From Phycisphaeraceae bacterium (lineage in GTDB: Bacteria > Planctomycetota > Phycisphaerae > Phycisphaerales > UBA1924): a stretch of 64,000 nucleotides of DNA. This document shows positions 60,771-64,000 of this stretch, in pieces. The first letter of the stretch is position 1. The number at the start of each line of letters is the position of its first letter. The notes under the pieces are model-generated. The model was not told where the DNA came from, did no database searches, and worked only from the letters and a program-made list of their open reading frames with translations. Location of the stretch: contig JAHBWW010000002.1 of assembly GCA_019636795.1 (NCBI GenBank), positions 496,001 to 560,000 on the forward strand. Reading direction: 5' to 3'. Both the position numbers and the translations under genes were made by a program.

Positions 60771-62142
60771 TAGGCTGAGTGAGTTGATATTGCTCAATAG
60801 CGGCGGCCATGTCCTTGTAGCCGTGACGCAGCCATCGCCGCGTCGCGCTACGTTCAAAATTCATGGTCCCGCGAAGATTGTCCCCTGCCCATCCACCCTG
60901 CTTGAAAAGGCGGAGCGCCTGGCTGAGCAACCACGACCTCTTCGCCATGACATGTCGACTATCCGGGATCAGCGATTCGAGAGGTACAGCCGGACTCAAG
61001 AAGATCACACGGGACGGAACGGCGACTGGTTCCTGCTCCGGAAACGCGACGGGCGGGGAGCGGTACAAGTGACCTCGGGCGTCGGCTTCATCCTTCCGGC
61101 AGACCATTCTGTAGTACAGGCGCTCCCGATCCTTCGGGGACATGGCTGCGAGTCGGCGAAGCCGATCGGCTTGCTTCCAGTGACTCACAAGCCCCTCCAC
61201 ACTCATTTCGCCAGCTTCACCCGGCCGCAGACGAATCACGATGATCTCGTCGCACATCTCGAAGATGGCACGCCAGGGGAGGTTGTCTGCCAAGCCCCCG
61301 TCAACGTAAGACTTGTTACCCTTTCGGATTGCTGTGGCGGGGAAGATGCCGAATGGAAGGGCAGCACTCGCCATCAGTGCTCGAATTCGTTCGTGCGGCT
61401 CCAGTTGATCGACCCGAACGTACGTGGGAATCCAGCAGGCTTTGGCCAGAGGGACGTACCCGCTGTCTGGGTAATCGTCCATCGGCATAAGGTGTGCGTC
61501 GTCCGGGTCCAACATCATCTCAACATTTCCTGTGGTCGCGAACAATGGTTTGGCGAAGCGTTTGCTCGCCAAGATTCTCGTGGCTTCATCTCGGAGGCTT
61601 CCGGGATCCAGCGCAGAAGCACCCAAGCCGAGCACAAGATGCGGGCCAAAACGAATAGCGAGGAGACTCAGGAAGAGTGTGATACCGAGGAGCAAATTGT
61701 CTGGAGCGCCGCCGCCAAAAACGCTGACGATCTCCCGAACGGCACCCGCCATGAACGCCAACATCAGGAAGGCCCACACGAGAATCTCGAAATTGTGTAG
61801 CCTGCTCCATGCTGCGAACGGCGTGTACTTCCCGGTGAAATTCGCTGCAAGAACAGCAGGAATCCAAAACCACGACGGGCTACGGAATCTTGCCACCCGG
61901 TCGAATGTCAACGACCGCCAGAGATCGACACCCTCGTCGATGGCCCCGTTCGCAAACATCGCACCGTTCAACGCACCGACAGACGTTCCCGCTATGATGT
62001 CGAAGTCCAACTTATGGTCATGGCAGGCTTGAATCGCGCCCATGGAGTACGCGCCCTTTGCGCCGCCGCCCTCCAAGACCAAGCCTCTTCGCATGCGGGG
62101 CTTGTCCGTGAGATGCTCTTCGATTGGGGACACATGCTCCAT
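60760..62142 (-). CDS. Patatin-like phospholipase with internal membrane segments
   Basis: 460 residues. The patatin catalytic dyad is intact: GGGAKG oxyanion motif (residues 25-30), GTSVG with Ser54, and DGG with Asp281 (SYVDGGLADN). Two hydrophobic segments at about 119-138 and 149-172 interrupt the domain, so the enzyme may be membrane-anchored. It should hydrolyse acyl esters of phospholipids. The gene is inverted relative to the methylase/terminase genes and has visibly lower G+C than both sides, so it looks like inserted cargo. Standalone patatins occur as phage-defence effectors (for example CapV of CBASS), but no nucleotide cyclase is in the window. Confidence 0.87.
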   Translation of the reverse strand: MEHVSPIEEHLTDKPRMRRGLVLEGGGAKGAYSMGAIQACHDHKLDFDIIAGTSVGALNGAMFANGAIDEGVDLWRSLTFDRVARFRSPSWFWIPAVLAANFTGKYTPFAAWSRLHNFEILVWAFLMLAFMAGAVREIVSVFGGGAPDNLLLGITLFLSLLAIRFGPHLVLGLGASALDPGSLRDEATRILASKRFAKPLFATTGNVEMMLDPDDAHLMPMDDYPDSGYVPLAKACWIPTYVRVDQLEPHERIRALMASAALPFGIFPATAIRKGNKSYVDGGLADNLPWRAIFEMCDEIIVIRLRPGEAGEMSVEGLVSHWKQADRLRRLAAMSPKDRERLYYRMVCRKDEADARGHLYRSPPVAFPEQEPVAVPSRVIFLSPAVPLESLIPDSRHVMAKRSWLLSQALRLFKQGGWAGDNLRGTMNFERSATRRWLRHGYKDMAAAIEQYQLTQPISQ

Positions 62143-62285
62143 TCGGTAAAGATGCTAGCCGGCCGTGGCCATCAAGTCGGCCTTAATCGCGCCCGGGAGG
62201 TTGCTTAGATGCCGCTCGACGAGATGGTGCAAGTCCGTCGCGACCGTGTTGGCTATCCGACGGCGTCTGCCTCGTTCGTGGCGAC

Positions 62286-62330
62286 TCGAAAAACCCCGGC
62301 CAGTGGCCGGGGAAGCGGGATCGGGCGATC
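62286..62330 (-). terminator. Strong rho-independent terminator with preceding hairpin
   Basis: CCCCGGCC (62294-62301) and GGCCGGGG (62305-62312) form a perfect 8-bp stem with a 3-base loop, followed on the minus strand by TTTTT. A second stem (CGGGATC/GATCCCG) lies just upstream. It ends the minus-strand transcript of the HARE-domain operon. Confidence 0.8.
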
Positions 62331-62338
62331 CCGTTTGG

Positions 62339-62725
62339 TCAGGCGGGGTCCACCTGCTCTGGCCCCTTGTCGCGCAGGGCGTGGTACTCGGTCATCGCGT
62401 CGAGGTGGACATCGATGCTCGCGGGGTAGGTGAGCTTGCCAATGCGTTCGACGATGCCGCGCTCGAGCAGGAAGGCGAGTGCCGTCGCGACCTGCGTGAC
62501 GGGCTGGTCGATCGCTCCGGCGATGATTTCGACGGTGTCGCCTTCGCCGAACTCGTCGAAGCGATGCGCGACCGCCTCGAGCGACGCGAGCCTGCATCGG
62601 TGCTGGTAAGGCTGGCCACGCCGGGGCGTGACGGCTCGGACGAGCATGCCCTTGTGATCAACGCTGAAGGACTCGACACGCTCGTGTTTGGTGTTGGTCG
62701 TGGTCGTGGTCTTGGTCACGCTCAC
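62339..62725 (-). CDS. Small Thr-run-N-terminal protein, winged-helix-like
   Basis: 128 residues, GTG start at 62725 overlapping the HARE-domain stop (GTGA). It begins VSVTKTTTTTNTKHERVESF (Met first when translated). The middle, DTVEIIAGAIDQPVTQVATALAFLLERGIVERIGKL (read as DTVEIIAGAIDQPVTQVATA then LAFLLERGIVERIGKL), has a winged-helix rhythm. No named family recognised. Coupled to the HARE-domain gene. Confidence 0.7.
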   Translation of the reverse strand: MSVTKTTTTTNTKHERVESFSVDHKGMLVRAVTPRRGQPYQHRCRLASLEAVAHRFDEFGEGDTVEIIAGAIDQPVTQVATALAFLLERGIVERIGKLTYPASIDVHLDAMTEYHALRDKGPEQVDPA

Positions 62726-63339
62726 GCTCCCTTCTTCGTGCTGGGTCCAGCTTCGAACAGCCCGCGATCGGTCTTGCGGAACCGGGCCGCGTCGCCCTTG
62801 CTCGCGATCTCGCGGATGATCGCGGCGTACAGCGTGGCGTGGGGTGTCGCGCCGCTGGTGACCCAGCCGGCTGCGATGGCGCGTTCGGCGATGGCCTTGG
62901 CGCTGAGCGGCTCGCGGGCCTCCGTCAGGACCTTGGCGGCGAGGTCGAGGCCGCTGGGCTTGCGGGCGCTGTCGGACTTCGGCTTGAGCGCTTTGGGCGC
63001 CTTGGCCCGTGTTTGGCCCACGCTCGCCCGTGTCGCGTCGTTGGGCGTGGGCGCGTCCTTGCCCAAGCGGATCTCGCCGTTGGCCACACGGGCCGCGTGG
63101 GCGGGACTGTGGCGTGCGGCGCCCGGCTCGCCCGCTTCGATGCGGTCGATGTTGGCATGAGCGATGGCGATCGCCTCTTTGCGGGCGCGTTCGCCCGCAG
63201 CCGTGCGCGCGTTGGCGTGGTCGGGCTTGGTGGTCGCCTTCTGGCTTGGCGTCGCCTTGCTCGTCTTCTTGGCGGCGGCCTTCTTCGTGCTCGCCTTCTT
63301 CTGCGTGGTCTTCTTCGTCGTGGTCGTCGTGGTCGTCAT
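62722..63339 (-). CDS. HARE-HTH domain protein with basic Thr/Lys/Ala-rich N terminus
   Basis: 205 residues from the ATG at 63339, chosen because AAAGGAG sits seven bases upstream; the ATG at 63345 is too close to it. N-terminal ~55 residues are Thr/Lys/Ala-rich (starts MTTTTTTTKKTT). The C-terminal part, LDLAAKVLTEAREPLSAKAI...ATLYAAIIREI...RFRKTDRGLFE, matches the HARE-HTH winged helix found in restriction enzymes and chromatin proteins. DNA binding is likely. Family proteins are common in planctomycete integrative elements. Confidence 0.8.
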   Translation of the reverse strand: MTTTTTTTKKTTQKKASTKKAAAKKTSKATPSQKATTKPDHANARTAAGERARKEAIAIAHANIDRIEAGEPGAARHSPAHAARVANGEIRLGKDAPTPNDATRASVGQTRAKAPKALKPKSDSARKPSGLDLAAKVLTEAREPLSAKAIAERAIAAGWVTSGATPHATLYAAIIREIASKGDAARFRKTDRGLFEAGPSTKKGA

Positions 63340-63361
63340 GGTCATGCTCCTTTGCGTTCCA

Positions 63362-63392
63362 AAAACAGCGAAGCCCGCAACACGCGGGCTTC
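63362..63392 (-). terminator. Rho-independent terminator of the DUF6900 gene
   Basis: GAAGCCCGC (63370-63378) and GCGGGCTTC (63384-63392) form a perfect 9-bp stem, 5-base loop, followed on the minus strand by GCTGTTTTTGG. It overlaps the DUF6900-like stop codon by two bases. Confidence 0.78.
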
Positions 63393-63615
63393 AGATGGGT
63401 CGGATCTCGATGTCCCGTTTGCATGCCGGGCACGTGATTCGTGTTGGCGGGGCTGCCTTGCGGCCCGCTTCGTACGCCCGCTCGAGCGCGTCTTTGATCG
63501 CGCAGACCGAAAGGTCGTGGAAGTCGAGACGGTCTGCGTTGCGGGACTCGAGCGTCTCAAGGTCGAGCACCTCGCGGGCGATGCGGTCGATGGCGTTGTC
63601 GCGTGTCTTGTTCAT
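63391..63615 (-). CDS. DUF6900-like small protein
   Basis: 74 residues. IAREVLDLETLESRNADRLDFHDLSVCAIKDALERAYEAG, read as IAREVLDLETLESRNADRLD and then FHDLSVCAIKDALERAYEAG, matches the DUF6900 pattern seen in mobile elements. A C-terminal CPACKRD zinc-knuckle-like CxxC follows. GGAGA upstream. Function unknown. Confidence 0.75.
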   Translation of the reverse strand: MNKTRDNAIDRIAREVLDLETLESRNADRLDFHDLSVCAIKDALERAYEAGRKAAPPTRITCPACKRDIEIRPI

Positions 63616-63642
63616 GGTCGCGTCTCCGTTCGTGGTTGGTGC

Positions 63643-63915
63643 TCAGCGCTGCTCGTCGCATGCGTTCGCGTCGTTGAGAAACTCCTCGATCGCGTTGCGG
63701 TCCATTCCGCTCATGAACTCGACCAGGTTGATCAGGTCGTCGCGGATCTTGCCGAGGTCGGCCACCATGCCCCAGCTCTTGGTGCCGTCGCCCTTCTTGT
63801 TGGCGTGGGCGGCGAGTTCCATTCCGAGGACGTCGATCAGCCGGGCGATGTCGGTGTCGTGCGCGGCGTAGGCGTCGGCTGCGGTCTTCTTCGTGGTCGT
63901 GTTCGTGCTCGTCAT
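63643..63915 (-). CDS. Small Thr-run-N-terminal helical protein, unknown
   Basis: 90 residues, ATG at 63915 after AAGGGGA. Starts MTSTNTTTKKTAADAYAAHD; the rest is helical and acidic (DIARLIDVLGMELAAHANKK). No known domain. It precedes the DUF6900-like gene by 27 bases and begins the visible part of this minus-strand group. Confidence 0.7.
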   Translation of the reverse strand: MTSTNTTTKKTAADAYAAHDTDIARLIDVLGMELAAHANKKGDGTKSWGMVADLGKIRDDLINLVEFMSGMDRNAIEEFLNDANACDEQR

Positions 63916-64000
63916 GGCAGGTCCCCTTCGCGTGTGTGGCGGGGTCGTTCATTCGCCCCGCGTTACGCACATGAAGCCATGACATCGGGTAACATGCAAG

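Noticed and set aside
60760-62142. CBASS defence operon with patatin effector
   Set aside because: No CD-NTase, sensor or ancillary gene flanks the patatin within the window.

Overview
The window comes from a GC-rich bacterial chromosome, most likely a Phycisphaerae-type planctomycete. Two secreted proteins (851-3640 and 13461-14180) end in the paired D-x-N-x-D-G-x-x-D-F-F-D-V-Q dockerin-like repeats that are typical of that class. A planctomycete-style pseudopilin, several sulfotransferases and MEP-pathway genes fit the same picture. I see no rRNA, no intact tRNA and no CRISPR array. This placement rests on motif recognition, not on a phylogeny.

Layout. 1-6.2 kb: DUF1801 protein, large secreted metalloprotease-like protein, YihY membrane protein and an RsuA-family pseudouridine synthase, all on the minus strand. 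6.3-13.4 kb: plus-strand run of a coiled-coil protein, alpha/beta hydrolase overlapping a GH3-family enzyme, DinB-like protein, NRDE/TANGO2 protein and NuoH. 13.4-15.6 kb: compact minus-strand group of a Cys-rich membrane protein, a pseudopilin and a Met/His-rich secreted protein with a dockerin-like tail. 15.7-28.9 kb: housekeeping and sugar genes (Gfo/Idh/MocA oxidoreductase, GalE, ThuA-like, Rho, PTS enzyme I, RNase E/G, Dxr, large zinc metalloprotease).

28.9-55 kb is a surface-polysaccharide region. It has a UbiA-type decaprenyl-phosphate phosphoribosyltransferase homologue, a methyltransferase, a polytopic GT-C-like protein, Gmd, a GDP-fucose-synthase-like epimerase, a glucuronate-epimerase-like protein, a flippase, an O-antigen-ligase-like protein, three glycosyltransferases and three sulfotransferases. 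It also holds a secreted protein that reads as a GH56 (animal/venom-type) hyaluronidase homologue. Together these suggest assembly and trimming of a sulfated, fucose- and/or uronate-containing glycan. SOUL-family protein, IspF, LeuS, two membrane-anchored EEP-fold proteins and a citryl-CoA-lyase-like protein are interspersed.

55.3-57.6 kb: Spy/CpxP-like secreted protein and an Mrp/ApbC ATPase without the usual CxxC. From about 57.65 kb to the right edge the content changes to an integrated element. It opens with an isolated tRNA/tmRNA 3' end (T arm plus acceptor strand, no rest of the gene). Then come a long non-coding stretch with G/C runs and short repeats, a ParB-like/DNA methylase fusion, a P27-type small terminase subunit, a lower-GC patatin-like phospholipase inverted relative to its left neighbours, and a minus-strand set of small proteins, three with Thr-run N termini. 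No integrase and no large terminase subunit lie inside the window.
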